From: Anaerolineae bacterium
GTDB taxonomy: Bacteria; Chloroflexota; Anaerolineae; Promineifilales; Promineifilaceae
NCBI GenBank assembly: GCA_020848035.1
Contig: JADLAX010000012.1
Coordinates: forward strand, 1 to 57,408
Reading direction: 5' to 3'
DNA: 57,408 nt
A program made the translations under genes and the position numbers. Positions within the stretch are counted from its first letter, which is position 1; the number at the start of each line of letters is the position of its first letter. Under the pieces are notes generated by a model that did not search any database, was not told the origin of the DNA, and saw only the letters and a list, made by a program, of their open reading frames with translations. Positions 57,165 to 57,408 of this stretch are shown piece by piece.

Positions 57165-57408
57165 CAGGCAGGCAAATCGCGCAAAACGCGGGCGACCATC
57201 TGGTTGAGTGAATCCATCTTGGCCACGGTTAAGTCGGCGTCGGGGATGTAGACGTCAAAGGCATCTTCCACATACACGCCGAGTTCGGCCAGGGCAAACG
57301 AATCCATCAGCCCGCTGGAGATGATGCCTTCGTCGTCGCGCAGCGGGTAATCCGGTTCGCGGACCAGTTCATTGAGAATAAACGCGCGCATCTGGCGGCG
57401 TAGGGTTG
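57164..57408 (-). CDS. Acyl carrier protein, start possibly beyond the window
   Basis: At least 75 residues with the ACP pattern: the phosphopantetheine serine in SSGLMDSFALAEL, followed by acidic helix III. An ATG at 57391 is available, but the frame stays open to the window edge (TLRRQ before it), so the true start may lie outside. Its stop overlaps the ligase start (TGATG), so the two genes are coupled. Confidence 0.82.
   Translation of the reverse strand, partial: TLRRQMRAFILNELVREPDYPLRDDEGIISSGLMDSFALAELGVYVEDAFDVYIPDADLTVAKMDSLNQMVARVLRDLPA

Noticed and set aside
1..57408. tRNA or rRNA genes
   Set aside because: I looked for T-loop GTTCGA patterns with matching acceptor stems and for conserved rRNA stretches and saw none; a tRNA scan could still find a divergent one.

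Overview
The window looks like a chromosomal segment of a GC-rich bacterium, most probably a member of the Chloroflexota (Anaerolineae/Ardenticatenia-like). This is an inference from several things together: lipoproteins with long Pro/Thr linkers, a secreted beta-helix protein ending in YLPLVVRP, a large XRE-ATPase-TPR regulator, many intergenic hairpin repeats, and about 100 copies of the palindrome ACGGCCGT (my count by eye). I saw no tRNA, rRNA or CRISPR array.

Layout. 1-3479 is an AT-rich foreign-looking island: a small charged protein, a SNF2-type helicase, and a Dam-type adenine methylase broken by one in-frame TAG. 3544-24301 is mostly core material: an ABC-F ATPase, UspA, GreA, a glycosidase-like lipoprotein, a sacsin-type GHKL ATPase, a VWA lipoprotein, release factor 3, a signalling ATPase, and a Fur-cbiM-cbiQ-cbiO nickel/cobalt uptake operon.

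25020-28600 holds the most striking structure, a diversity-generating retroelement (DGR) signature. An 84-bp variable repeat at the 3' end of an FGE-sulfatase-fold gene pairs with an 84-bp AAC-rich template repeat 258 bp away. All 13 differences fall on template adenines. The adjacent reverse transcriptase has motifs that look more like defence-type (UG/DRT) enzymes than DGR enzymes, so which enzyme serves the element is open.

28696-42640 looks like a peptide-modification and export locus. Two tandem 21-codon genes encode an identical peptide and differ only by synonymous changes. The peptide keeps the spacing of the lasso-type leader motif (Y-x2-P-x-L-x3-G-x5-T), with Glu in place of Gly. 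Around it lie three NTP_transf_5-type nucleotidyltransferases, an HprK-like kinase, a flippase, a DUF5693-like His-rich membrane protein, a SUMF1-like protein, a large membrane protein, and an ABC exporter. No known cyclase or RRE protein is visible.

42828-57408 holds a large PAS/GAF histidine kinase with its response regulator, a PQQ-propeller lipoprotein, a six-haem-site cytochrome with nested internal duplications, a B12-type radical SAM protein, a YceI-like lipoprotein, a degenerate tyrosine recombinase, and an acyl-AMP ligase with an acyl carrier protein at the right edge.

Palindromic repeats are a theme. A 56-57 bp inverted-repeat family occurs at least five times. Three palindromes sit in frame inside two coding sequences, one supplies the Shine-Dalgarno of cbiO, and a GxxExxY gene is bracketed by 31-bp inverted repeats.
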